A DNA stretch of 63,616 nt from contig JAYFOA010000055.1 of NCBI GenBank assembly GCA_034933145.1, positions 1 through 63,616 on the forward strand. Reading direction: 5' to 3'. The position numbers were made by a program, and so were the translations under genes. Below the pieces are notes generated by a model. It had not been told where the DNA came from. It saw only the letters and a list, made by a program, of their open reading frames with translations, and made no database searches. Shown piece after piece: positions 50,785-59,030 of the stretch (positions are counted from its first letter, which is position 1; every line of letters starts with the position of its first letter). This stretch comes from UBA4644 sp034933145. GTDB taxonomy: Bacteria; Bacillota; Clostridia; Oscillospirales; Butyricicoccaceae.

Positions 50785-50814
50785 ATCGTAAAAAAATCGT
50801 TCAAGAGGGAACAA
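50785..50814 (-). promoter_or_regulatory. Candidate internal promoter for the pilMN-distal pilus genes
   Basis: On the minus strand TTGTTC (50814-50809), 18 bases, TACGAT (50790-50785), about 45 bases before pilM. Together with the hairpin at 50860 it suggests the locus is split into two transcripts. Confidence 0.4.
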
Positions 50815-50859
50815 TTCGCATGTTTCCGTGTCTAATAAATAAATGGAATGATTTTACTG

Positions 50860-50890
50860 TAAAATTTTGTCCCGCCGGTACCTGGCGGGG
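50860..50890 (-). terminator. Possible terminator between pilD and pilMN
   Basis: On the minus strand CCCCGCC pairs with GGCGGG around AGGTACC, followed by ACAAAATTTT. It follows the pilD stop by about 20 bases. Confidence 0.55.
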
Positions 50891-50911
50891 CTTGTTGGGT
50901 GTACCCGTACG

Positions 50912-51547
50912 TTACCGGAACAGGCCCAGATACGCGTTGAGGAGCGCGTCGCCCCAGAGCAGGCAGAGCACGATGCCGGCGGCCAGATACGGCCCCAGGG
51001 CCAGCGACCGTCCCGCGCCGAAAAAGCGCATGCGGATCAGGTGGATCACAGAGCCGAGGAGACAGGCCAGCAAAAAGGCCAGCAAAATGAGCTTCCAGCC
51101 CAGAAACAGGCCGCAGCCTGCCAGCAGCTTTACGTCGCCGCCGCCGATGGCGCGCCCTTTGGAGAGGAGCAGGAGCAAAAGCAGCGGCCCCGCCACGGCG
51201 AAAAGGCCGATCACCTGCGTCGGCCACTGGGACAGATGAAGCAGCAGCCGCAGCGCGCCGAGGAGGAGCGTGGCAAGACTGCACAGCGGCGGGATCTCGC
51301 CGGTGCGCGCGTCAACGAGCGCCGCGATCAGCAAAACGGAGCAGAGGGCGCAGGCAAGCGCCGCGTCCGGCGTGAAGCCGAACCGAAATAGGCACAGGGC
51401 CCATAGCGCGCCGTTGGCCGTCGCGGCCAGAAGCGCGGAACGGGAGAGGCGGCCGGTGCCGCCGTCCGCCGCCGGACCCCGGCGAAGGGCGGCGTAACCG
51501 CCCCCCGCCAGCGTCCCCAGCAGAAATGCGAGGATGATGTAAAGCAT
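50912..51547 (-). CDS. pilD: Short prepilin peptidase (A24 family)
   Basis: 211 residues and seven or eight membrane helices. The two catalytic aspartates of type IV prepilin peptidases are visible in ALVDARTGEIP (near 82) and GGGDVKLL (near 138). The N-terminal zinc-binding methylase domain with paired CxxC motifs, usual in PilD of 260-290 residues, is absent, so cleavage without N-methylation is expected. No ribosome binding site is seen; the start lies six bases after the pilin stop, consistent with translational coupling. It processes the six prepilin-type proteins encoded around it. Confidence 0.88.
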   Translation of the reverse strand: MLYIILAFLLGTLAGGGYAALRRGPAADGGTGRLSRSALLAATANGALWALCLFRFGFTPDAALACALCSVLLIAALVDARTGEIPPLCSLATLLLGALRLLLHLSQWPTQVIGLFAVAGPLLLLLLLSKGRAIGGGDVKLLAGCGLFLGWKLILLAFLLACLLGSVIHLIRMRFFGAGRSLALGPYLAAGIVLCLLWGDALLNAYLGLFR

Positions 51548-51553
51548 TAGCTG

Positions 51554-51973
51554 TTAAGCAAAGCTGGGTGCGGTTGCCCATTTAACTCCTGCTGTTAAAT
51601 CAACATTTATAGTTAATGAAACAGCTTTACCTTTGGTAGATGCCATAGCAATCCCCGTAACGCCATCGCCATCAATAGTAGTACCAAGATTTGCAACCAT
51701 TGTAGTAAGAATATTAGTTGTAGTCGCTACAAGTGTGATTTTATCACCTGTTACAGTAACTGCAATTGACCCGGCTACTGGAGTAATTGAGGGATCAACG
51801 GCTGCTGTTTGGGCAGCACGTAAAATCTCATCTAAAGCAGCAAGATCTTTTGATTCTCTGGATTTTTCAACATATTTAATGTATTGGGGTGCCAAGACGG
51901 CTACCAGTACAGCCATGATAGCAATGACAATGATCAATTCAACAAGAGAAAAGCCTTTATTATTTTTTTTCAT
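51554..51973 (-). CDS. Major pilin-like protein 1 (low GC)
   Basis: 139 residues from the ATG at 51973, five bases after AGAGGTG. The leader MKKNNKG is followed by FSLVELIIVIAIMAVLVAV, the prepilin helix with the +5 glutamate, and a short polar domain ending KWATAPSFA. Its N-terminal 55 residues are nearly identical to pilin 2, the rest diverges. The whole gene, including the conserved 5' part, is AT-rich compared with its neighbours. It is probably the structural subunit or an alternative subunit. Confidence 0.9.
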   Translation of the reverse strand: MKKNNKGFSLVELIIVIAIMAVLVAVLAPQYIKYVEKSRESKDLAALDEILRAAQTAAVDPSITPVAGSIAVTVTGDKITLVATTTNILTTMVANLGTTIDGDGVTGIAMASTKGKAVSLTINVDLTAGVKWATAPSFA

Positions 51974-52003
51974 AAGCACACCTCTTGATATTTAAGTTTA
52001 GCA

Positions 52004-52423
52004 CTAAGAAATTGAAGGTGCAGTTTGCCACTTTACACCAGTAGTTAAATCAACAATGATAGTTAGATCTGCAAGAGCTTTGCCATTTTTAGATGTCAAG
52101 GTTACTGTACCAAGCGAATTACCCATATCGTCCGTAATATGAGTTTCTTGGCCAGTAACATCTGTTAATGTGACAACGCCGGAAGTATCATTTATTGCAA
52201 CAGTAATTTCCCCTGTTGTAGCACCAGATGCTGGATCAACAGCTGCTACTTGCGCAGCACGGAGCACTTCATCTAAAGCAACAAGGTCTTTTGAAACACG
52301 GGATTTTTCGACGTACTTGATGTACTGCGGGGCCAGGACCGCCACCAGCACCGCCATGATGGCAATGACGATGATCAGTTCGACAAGGGAGAAGCCTTTG
52401 TTGTTGCGCTTTTTCTGGTTCAT
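52004..52423 (-). CDS. Major pilin-like protein 2
   Basis: 139 residues. The leader MNQKKRNNKG is followed by FSLVELIIVIAIMAVLVAV; the C-terminal domain ends KWQTAPSIS, closely parallel to pilin 1. AGAGGT lies nine bases before the ATG. The first 130 bases have the GC-rich codon usage of the locus (for example around 52320-52420), but the 3' two-thirds is AT-rich, so the gene looks like a mosaic. A TATAAT hexamer at 52453-52458 on this strand could give it its own promoter. Confidence 0.9.
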   Translation of the reverse strand: MNQKKRNNKGFSLVELIIVIAIMAVLVAVLAPQYIKYVEKSRVSKDLVALDEVLRAAQVAAVDPASGATTGEITVAINDTSGVVTLTDVTGQETHITDDMGNSLGTVTLTSKNGKALADLTIIVDLTTGVKWQTAPSIS

Positions 52424-52554
52424 ACTCTCTTACCTCTTCTTTCATAAAGAATCATTATAAAATCCGCCCCCGGCGGGGAATCCTGTATGTAAACCCACGG
52501 CCCGATGAAAGGGCCCTTGGGGAACCACACGTTTTTAATATATCTACGTTCGCG

Positions 52555-53772
52555 TTACAGATTTTCCAGGCTGCCGTACATTGACCCCATGGGCATGACC
52601 ACGGCCAGGACGATGGTGCCGATGACCACGGCCAGGACGATGATGATCAGGGGCTCCAGCGCGGCCATCATCTGCTGGGTGGCGGCTTCGACCTCTTCGT
52701 CGTAATAGTCCGCCAGCTTGGAGAGCATGCTCTCCGTGCCGCCGGTCTCCTCCCCGATCTTGGTCATGTGGCATACCAGCGGGGGAAAGAGCTTTCCGGT
52801 CGTCAGGGGCTCGGACAGGGGAGAGCCGACCGAGACGGCGTCCCGGGCGTCCTGCAGCGCGTCATGGAACCAGATGTTGGTCATGGTGTCCGATACGATG
52901 TCCAGCGAATCCATCAGCGGCAGGCCGGCGGCCAGCAGGGTGGACAGCGTCCGCGCAAAGCGGGAGCAGGCCGTTTTGACCGCCAGGTTTTTGACGATCG
53001 GCAGGCGGAGGGCCAGCTTTCCGCTGAGGCGCCGGCCGGGCTCGGTCTTTTTAAAGGCGCGGAGGCCGAAGATCAGGGCCAGCAGGCCGCCGATCACGAT
53101 GTACCACCAGTGCTGCATGAACTCGCTGGCCGCGATGACGCCGCGGGTCAGGGCGGGCAGCTCGCCGCCCAGCTCGTCAAAGATGCCCTGAAAGGTGGGA
53201 ATGACGAAGGTCAGCATGGCGATGACCACCACCACGGCCACGGTGGCGACCACGATGGGGTAGATGGAGGCCTTTTTGACCAGACCCTTGATGCGGGCGT
53301 CCTTTTCGAACTGCTCCGCCATGCGGGAAAAGCTGTTCTCCAGGCTGCCGGAGGCCTCGCCCGCCGCCACCAGCGTGATGAACATCTCGGAAAAGACTTG
53401 GGGATGGCTGCGCATGGCGTCCGCCAGTGACTGGCCGGTCTCGATCGAACGCTTGGTTTCTGAAATCGCGCCGCGCAGCACCTTGTTCTCGGTCTGCTCG
53501 GCCAGCATCTCCAGGGCCGTGATCACCGGCACGCCGGCGTTCACGATGGAGACAAACTGGCGGCAGAAGACGGCCAGCTCACGGGCCGTGGGCCGCTTTT
53601 GCAGAAAGCTTAGGTTGACTTCGCGGCTCATCGCGTTCTGCTCGGTGACGGAGATCGGGGTCAGTTTTTCCTTTCGGAGCGCCTCCGCGACCTTTTCGCG
53701 GTTTTCGGCGCTGATCGTGCCCCGCTGCTCCCGGCCGGAAGCATCCGCCGCGCGGTATCCGTAAATGGGCAA
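52555..53772 (-). CDS. pilC: Type IV pilus inner-membrane platform protein PilC (GspF family)
   Basis: 405 residues starting at a TTG (53772) with AAGGTGG seven bases upstream and the conserved start MPIYGYRAADASG. Two T2SSF domains (about 68-190 and 270-395) and three membrane helices; motifs include FCRQFVSIVNAGVP and TLLAAGLPLMDSL with GEETGGTESML near the end. It is the membrane platform rotated by the PilB/PilT ATPases. It lies 150 bases downstream of pilT; that gap shows no gene. Confidence 0.95.
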   Translation of the reverse strand: MPIYGYRAADASGREQRGTISAENREKVAEALRKEKLTPISVTEQNAMSREVNLSFLQKRPTARELAVFCRQFVSIVNAGVPVITALEMLAEQTENKVLRGAISETKRSIETGQSLADAMRSHPQVFSEMFITLVAAGEASGSLENSFSRMAEQFEKDARIKGLVKKASIYPIVVATVAVVVVIAMLTFVIPTFQGIFDELGGELPALTRGVIAASEFMQHWWYIVIGGLLALIFGLRAFKKTEPGRRLSGKLALRLPIVKNLAVKTACSRFARTLSTLLAAGLPLMDSLDIVSDTMTNIWFHDALQDARDAVSVGSPLSEPLTTGKLFPPLVCHMTKIGEETGGTESMLSKLADYYDEEVEAATQQMMAALEPLIIIVLAVVIGTIVLAVVMPMGSMYGSLENL

Positions 53773-53924
53773 GCCGATCCACCTTCTTTACATTGGAATG
53801 GGAAATCGCGGGAAATGTGGGAGGAATAGGTTCGGTAGGGCGGAGGATGATTTTGCTTTGCCGGATATCATGCCCGGCCGTTTTGCTTTGCCGCTCTTTG
53901 CCCTCGCGGGGTAAACCGTGAATA

Positions 53925-54977
53925 TCAGATCCGCTTGGCCAGCGCCGAGCGGTCCTGTGCGTAGTGGAGGGCGGACTCGTCGCTGATGAGGCGGGAGTTA
54001 TACAGGTCATAGAGGGCGTCGTCCATGGTCACCATGCCCAGCTTGCGGTTGGTCTGGATCACGGAGGCGATCTGGAAAGTCTTGCTCTCACGGATCAGGT
54101 TGCGGATGGCGCTGTTGCACAGCATGACCTCGATGGCGGCCACGCGGCCCTTGCCGTCCAGCCGGGGGATCAGCTGCTGGGAGACCACGCATTCCAGCAC
54201 GTCGGCCAGCTGGGTGCGGATCTGCTGCTGCTGATAGGGCGGAAATACGTCGATAATGCGATCAATCGTGTTGGCCGCGCCGATGGTATGTAAGGTGGAA
54301 AACACCAGATGCCCGGTCTCCGCTGCCGTGACGGCGATGGAGATGGTCTCCAGATCGCGCATTTCGCCCACCAGAATGACGTCTGGGTCCTCGCGCAGCG
54401 CGGCGCGGAGGGCGGAGGCATAGTTTCGGGAATCCATGCCCATCTCCCGCTGGTTGACGATGGATTTCGCGTGCCGGTGCAGATATTCCACCGGGTCCTC
54501 CAGCGTGATGATGTGATAGGGATAATTCTGGTTCAGAATGTTGATGAGACTGGCCAGCGTCGTTGACTTGCCGGAGCCGGTGGGTCCGGTAACCAGTACC
54601 AGCCCGCGCTGTTTCTCCACCATATTGATGACACAGGCGGGCAGGCCGAGCGATTCCGGCTCGGGGATTTTGGAATTGAGGATGCGCAGGGCCAGGGCGG
54701 TGCTTCCGCGCTGGCGGAAGACGTTGATGCGGAACCGGCCCAGCTCCGGCACGGAATAGGCAAAGTCCACCTCGCCGTTGGAGTCAAAGATGGCCCGCAG
54801 CCGTTCGTCCATCACCAGGTTGGCGATGGCGTTGGCCTGCTCCAGATTGAGCTTTTCGTCACACATGCGGACCAGAGAGCCGTTGACCCGTATCGCGGGG
54901 GCGGTGCCCACGCTGAAATGTATGTCGGAGGCGTGCTGGGAGACTGCTTGCTTCAGAAGATCCGAAAAACTGTCCAT
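53925..54977 (-). CDS. pilT: Type IV pilus retraction ATPase PilT
   Basis: 350 residues, typical for PilT. Walker A is GPTGSGKST near residue 130, the Asp box and Walker B follow in ILVGEMRDLETI, and the PilT-specific AIRNLIRESK motif is present near 290. It hydrolyses ATP to retract pili, giving twitching motility or uptake. GAGGT lies before the ATG. It is 34 bases after pilB. Confidence 0.95.
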   Translation of the reverse strand: MDSFSDLLKQAVSQHASDIHFSVGTAPAIRVNGSLVRMCDEKLNLEQANAIANLVMDERLRAIFDSNGEVDFAYSVPELGRFRINVFRQRGSTALALRILNSKIPEPESLGLPACVINMVEKQRGLVLVTGPTGSGKSTTLASLINILNQNYPYHIITLEDPVEYLHRHAKSIVNQREMGMDSRNYASALRAALREDPDVILVGEMRDLETISIAVTAAETGHLVFSTLHTIGAANTIDRIIDVFPPYQQQQIRTQLADVLECVVSQQLIPRLDGKGRVAAIEVMLCNSAIRNLIRESKTFQIASVIQTNRKLGMVTMDDALYDLYNSRLISDESALHYAQDRSALAKRI

Positions 54978-55011
54978 GGTTCAGCTACCTCATCCTGCAA
55001 ATTATCATGTA

Positions 55012-56721
55012 TCATGTCTCATAAGAGACCTTGAGCATTTCAGAGATGGTCGTGACGCCGTCGCGGACGTATTCCACGGCGCTTTGGTGCAGCGTGCGCA
55101 TGCCTTCCTCCAGGGAGACGGTCTTGATCTCTTCTGTGGAGCCGCGGCTGGTGATGATCTGGCGGAGGTGGGGCGTGATCTCCATGATCTCATAGACGCC
55201 GATCCGGCCGTAATAGCCCGTATCGCTGCACAGGGGACAGCCCACGGGGTCATAGACGGTCATTTCTTCGGCCGCCGGAATGCCCATGAGCTGTTTTTCG
55301 TTTTCGGTGGCCTTCCGCGGCCGGCGGCAGGAGGTGCACAGCCGGCGGACCAGCCGCTGGGCGATGACGCCGACCACCGAGTCGGCGATCAGGAAGGACT
55401 CTACCCCCATGTCCAGCAGGCGGGTGATCGTGGCGGCCGAGCTGTTGGTGTGCAGGGTGGACACCACCAGGTGGCCGGTGATGGATGCCTGCACGGCGAT
55501 CGACGCCGTTTCATAGTCGCGGATTTCGCCGATCATGATGATGTCCGGGTCCTGGCGCAGGATCGCGCGGAGCGCGTTGGCAAAGGTCATATTGGCCTTG
55601 ACGTTTACCTGCACCTGGTTGATGCCGGGGATGTTGGCCTCGACCGGGTCCTCGACGGTGACGATGTTGACCTCATCGCTGTTCAGTTCGGATAGGGCGG
55701 TATACAGGGTCGTCGATTTGCCGGAACCGGTGGGGCCGGTAACCAGAATGATCCCGTTGGGGTTGCGCAGGATATGATCGAATTTTTTCAGCTCCCAGTC
55801 CCGCAGGCCCAGATCGGCTTTGTTGCGGGTCAGGCCGTTGGCGGAGGTAAGCCGCATGACGACCTTCTCGCCGAAGGAGGTCGGCAGAACGGAAACACGG
55901 ATGTCGTATTCGGCCAGGTCGACCGTCATGGTGATGCGGCCGTCCTGTGGCTTGCGCTTTTCGGAGATATCCATGCCGCCCATGATCTTGATGCGGGTGA
56001 CGATCGCTGCCAAAAGGGAGCTGTCATAGCTCATTTTTTCGCTGAGCACGCCGTCGATGCGATAGCGGACGCGCACCTGCTTTTCAAGGGCCTCAATATG
56101 GATGTCGGACGCGCGCTGACGCACCGCCTGTTCAATGATGGTACGGACCAGCTGGACGATGGGGGCCGAACTCAAATCATTCTCCGCCTGGGCGGCGGCT
56201 TCTTCCAGCTGCTGGAGCTGCTGTTCCCGTTCCTTTGTATACTGTTCGGCGGCGGACATGACCTCCGCGGTGCCGAAATACCGGTCGAGGACCACGTTGA
56301 TGCCGCTGGCGGTGGCCACGCGCGGCTCGACGCGCAGGTTGGTGATGATGGCGATGTCGTCCTGCGCCATCATGTCCAGCGGGTCGGCCATGGCAAGGAT
56401 CAGGATGTTGGAATCATGCTCGTCAAACGCGATGGGCAGCACCGTATGCCGGCGCAGGATAGAGCCGCTGACCAGGGACAGCACCTCCGGCGGGATCTTG
56501 ATGCCGCGCAGATCCACCATGTCGATGCCGAGCTGGAGATGGAGCGCGGTGACGATCTCCGCTTCGGTGGCGGCGCCCTGCTCGACGAGAATGTCGCCTA
56601 GGCGGCGTTTGTTTCCTATCTTCTGCTGGGCGGACAGCGCGGCAGTCAGCTGCGCTTCGGTGACGATGCCCTGGCGAATCAGAATATCTCCAAAACGGAG
56701 CTTTGATTTCTGCGGCGCCAT
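55012..56721 (-). CDS. pilB: Type IV pilus extension ATPase PilB with tandem MshEN motifs
   Basis: 569 residues. The N-terminal region has two copies of the MshEN pattern, RFGDILIRQGIVTE and RLGDILVEQGAATE, each followed by a leucine-rich stretch ending in Q, the arrangement that binds cyclic di-GMP in MshE-type ATPases. The GspE core has Walker A GPTGSGKSTT near 330, DPDIIMIGEIRD, and the zinc-binding cysteines CTSC and CPLC near 470-500. It drives pilin polymerisation. AAGGAGG precedes the ATG. It is the first gene of the pilus locus. Confidence 0.95.
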   Translation of the reverse strand: MAPQKSKLRFGDILIRQGIVTEAQLTAALSAQQKIGNKRRLGDILVEQGAATEAEIVTALHLQLGIDMVDLRGIKIPPEVLSLVSGSILRRHTVLPIAFDEHDSNILILAMADPLDMMAQDDIAIITNLRVEPRVATASGINVVLDRYFGTAEVMSAAEQYTKEREQQLQQLEEAAAQAENDLSSAPIVQLVRTIIEQAVRQRASDIHIEALEKQVRVRYRIDGVLSEKMSYDSSLLAAIVTRIKIMGGMDISEKRKPQDGRITMTVDLAEYDIRVSVLPTSFGEKVVMRLTSANGLTRNKADLGLRDWELKKFDHILRNPNGIILVTGPTGSGKSTTLYTALSELNSDEVNIVTVEDPVEANIPGINQVQVNVKANMTFANALRAILRQDPDIIMIGEIRDYETASIAVQASITGHLVVSTLHTNSSAATITRLLDMGVESFLIADSVVGVIAQRLVRRLCTSCRRPRKATENEKQLMGIPAAEEMTVYDPVGCPLCSDTGYYGRIGVYEIMEITPHLRQIITSRGSTEEIKTVSLEEGMRTLHQSAVEYVRDGVTTISEMLKVSYET

Positions 56722-56752
56722 GCGTGCCCCTCCTTCCAGCAGCGGCCGGAAC

Positions 56753-56829
56753 GTTTTGACACAATCTGTGTCAAAACCTATTGACCTGCTTAGTTATAAT
56801 ATTCTATCATTGCAAAGTATGGAAATCAA
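56753..56829 (-). promoter_or_regulatory. Pilus operon promoter and 25-base palindrome
   Basis: On the minus strand a candidate promoter is TTGATT (56829-56824), 17 bases, TAGAAT (56806-56801). Downstream, at 56753-56777, is a perfect inverted repeat with 11-base arms (GTTTTGACACA and its complement) around ATC. Its position between the predicted transcription start and pilB fits an operator or a 5' RNA hairpin. Confidence 0.55.
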
Positions 56830-57445
56830 TATGCGTCAATTACATTTTTAGTGATAGATTCAAAAAATAGCAAAAATTTGATATTGAAACGTCCCAAAAG
56901 TGCCGTTTTGCCTGCGCAGAGCGGATGTCTTGGTTCGGGATATCGCGTTGCCGGACCGGAACGGCGGGGCAGATGCATCATTTGTTTTGTATCAAAAAAT
57001 AAAAGATCTTCTGCAAAGATAGATTCGCCGGTTTCAGAAAGAGTCCGTACGGCACCAGATTTCGTGAAATTGTACGTCGGAATATGGTCGGCGGGATAGC
57101 AGGTCTGGCCGGCGAAAAATTCACGGGCATTTCAATTATGAATACGGGGAATGCGCGCTTTTTGTCGCCTTTTTTCCACAACCAAAACGCAGGGATCCGA
57201 AGTTAGTTTTCCTCCTCTTCTCACAGCGGCCCCCGAACCGATCCTTATTATATTGTAAAGCGCATAAGTCCAAATCGGACTTACGCGCTCTTTTTTCCCA
57301 GCGGTTAAATGCGGCAGCATCCGGCGGATGAATCCCTATCTGCCTCATACAACAAAGAATTTTCTATCCGTGCTTTCCTTTTTTCAAATATACGGGCTTT
57401 TTCGCCGGCGTGCGGAAAAATAGGCAAAAAAAGAAAAATTTGAAT
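56830..57445. other. Intergenic region between pilB and tRNA-Val
   Basis: I see no convincing protein gene here. The only clear element is a plus-strand hairpin at 57252-57296 (AGCGC, TAAGTCC and their complements) ending in a run of six T, which would terminate some plus-strand transcript of unknown origin, possibly a small RNA. Confidence 0.4.
57252..57296 (+). terminator. Orphan Rho-independent terminator
   Basis: A 12-bp stem with one A/C mismatch and a five-base loop, followed by TCTTTTTT on the plus strand. No plus-strand gene lies upstream within the window. Confidence 0.6.
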
Positions 57446-57480
57446 AGAAAAACACCACTTTTTGATAACAAAAAGTGGTG
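57446..57480 (-). terminator. Terminator of tRNA-Val
   Basis: On the minus strand CACCACTTTTT pairs with AAAAAGTGGTG around a six-base loop, followed by TTTTTCTATT, six bases beyond the tRNA 3' end. Confidence 0.88.
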
Positions 57481-57485
57481 CCTCT

Positions 57486-57562
57486 TGGTGGACGATACAG
57501 GAATCGAACCTGTTACCTCCTGTACGTCAAACAGGCGCTCTAGCCAAGTGAGCTAATCGTCC
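57486..57562 (-). tRNA. tRNA-Val(GAC)
   Basis: A 77-base cloverleaf on the minus strand. The acceptor arm GGACGAT pairs with ATCGTCC, the D arm is GCTC/GAGC with GG in the loop, the anticodon stem CCTGT/ACAGG encloses the loop TTGACGT giving anticodon GAC, and the T arm is ACAGG TTCGATT CCTGT. The 3' ACCA is encoded. Confidence 0.95.
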
Positions 57563-57667
57563 ATCGCTCTGACGCTCGTTTATTATACGGCATGGCCGCA
57601 CTGCTTGTCAAGTACTCCCTTCAATTATTTTGCGCGGATTTTCGGGGATGAGCGCGGCGGTTTTTCG

Positions 57668-57696
57668 TTGCGCGGAGTAAGCGTTCATGGTATAAT
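57668..57696 (+). promoter_or_regulatory. Promoter of the dihydroorotase-like gene
   Basis: TTGCGC (57668-57673), 17 bases, TATAAT (57691-57696). The leader is AT-rich and about 65 bases long. Confidence 0.65.
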
Positions 57697-57768
57697 AAAT
57701 TAATTTAAATATGATAAACTCCTTATAAATAATACGCCATAATATATGTGAAAAGTGAGGTGCGCGGC

Positions 57769-59022
57769 ATGAAGCTGCTGATTACGGGGGCTCGCCTGCT
57801 CAGCCGGGCGGACGGCCTGGATACCGTCGGCGACCTTTTGATTGAAAATGGAAAAATTGCGGCGATTGGAACGGAACTGTCACAGGAAAGGATCGACCGG
57901 ACGGTGCCTGCCCGCGGGCTGGTGCTGACGGCGGGGATGGTGGATCTGTTTGCCCATGCGGCGGAACCGGCGGGGCCGGGGGAAGAGGACCCGCTGTCGC
58001 TTGGGGCTGCCGCCGTGGCCGGCGGCTTTACCGGCGTCTGTATTCATACGGGCGCCAAAACAGCCGCGGAAACAGAGCACCTGCGGGAACGCGCCGGGTA
58101 TGCGGCCTGCGACCTATATCCGTCTGTCTGTGCGGTCAGCGGAAAAGAGCTGCTCCCCTTTGGCGAGCTGAAGCTGGCAGGCGCCCGTGCGGTCTATGAA
58201 GATGACGGAGTCGATAATCCGTTGCGGATGCGGGACGCCCTGTTCCGCGCCAAAAAATATGGGATCCCTGTGCTTTCTCGCTGCCGCGACCGGCGCATGT
58301 ATACCGAAGGAGTCATCCGGGAGGGAACGATGGCCGGACTGCTGGAGATGTCGTTCATTCCCGCCAGTGCGGAGGCGATCGCCGTTGCCCGTGACCTGGT
58401 GCTGGCGCGGGAAGCCGGCGCAGGCATCCACCTTGGCCATATTTCCACGGCTGCGTCGGTGGAGCTGATCCGGATCGCAAAATCCCTCGGCGTCGCGGTG
58501 ACGGCGTCAGTGGAGCCGGAATATCTGCTGCTGTCCAGTGCTGCGCTGCGCGGCTGGAATACGTTGGCAAAGCTTGATCCGCCGCTGGGAAACCCGGAAG
58601 ACGTGACCGCGCTGCGGGCAGCCGTCCGGGACGGCGTGATCGACTGTATCGCCAGCGGCCACCGTCCGGTGCCGATGGCGCTCAAGAGAAAATCCATGCA
58701 GACGGCCGCTGACGGCGCGTCATCTCTGGAAACGGCGCTGGCTGCGGCGCTGACCGCGCTGTATCACAGCGGCCTGATGCCGCTTGACCGGGTACTGGAA
58801 GCTTTGACCAGCGCGCCGGCAGCGGTATTGCACACACAGGGCGGGCATGTGCGCGTGGGGGATGATGCCGACCTGCTGCTGCTTGACCCGGATGCCGAAT
58901 GGGCTGTGCATGGCGCGGAATTTGTCTCCATGGGCAAGAATACGCCGCTGGAAGGTATGTCGCTTCGCGGCCGTCCGGTATATACGTTGAAGGCCGGACG
59001 GATTGCCTTTGAGGGAAAGTAA
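57769..59022 (+). CDS. Dihydroorotase-like protein lacking most metal ligands
   Basis: 417 residues from the ATG at 57769, with GTGAGGTG eight bases upstream. The whole length aligns with bacterial dihydroorotase: the N-terminal strand domain, the GLVLTAGMVDL segment, HLGHISTAASVELI and the C-terminal LLLDPDAEW. But the HxH pair is F61-A62-H63, the active-site TDHAP is SGHRP (G297), the histidine pair usual after VTPHH is E251-Y252, and no carbamylated lysine site is evident. A catalytic zinc centre is therefore unlikely. It may be a non-catalytic partner of aspartate carbamoyltransferase, as known for PyrC' in Pseudomonas, or have another role. Confidence 0.85.
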   Translation: MKLLITGARLLSRADGLDTVGDLLIENGKIAAIGTELSQERIDRTVPARGLVLTAGMVDLFAHAAEPAGPGEEDPLSLGAAAVAGGFTGVCIHTGAKTAAETEHLRERAGYAACDLYPSVCAVSGKELLPFGELKLAGARAVYEDDGVDNPLRMRDALFRAKKYGIPVLSRCRDRRMYTEGVIREGTMAGLLEMSFIPASAEAIAVARDLVLAREAGAGIHLGHISTAASVELIRIAKSLGVAVTASVEPEYLLLSSAALRGWNTLAKLDPPLGNPEDVTALRAAVRDGVIDCIASGHRPVPMALKRKSMQTAADGASSLETALAAALTALYHSGLMPLDRVLEALTSAPAAVLHTQGGHVRVGDDADLLLLDPDAEWAVHGAEFVSMGKNTPLEGMSLRGRPVYTLKAGRIAFEGK

Positions 59023-59030
59023 AAAATCAC

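Noticed and set aside
57132..57348. Overlapping minus-strand frames after pilB
   Set aside because: No ribosome binding site, no conserved features, and they cross the plus-strand hairpin at 57252.
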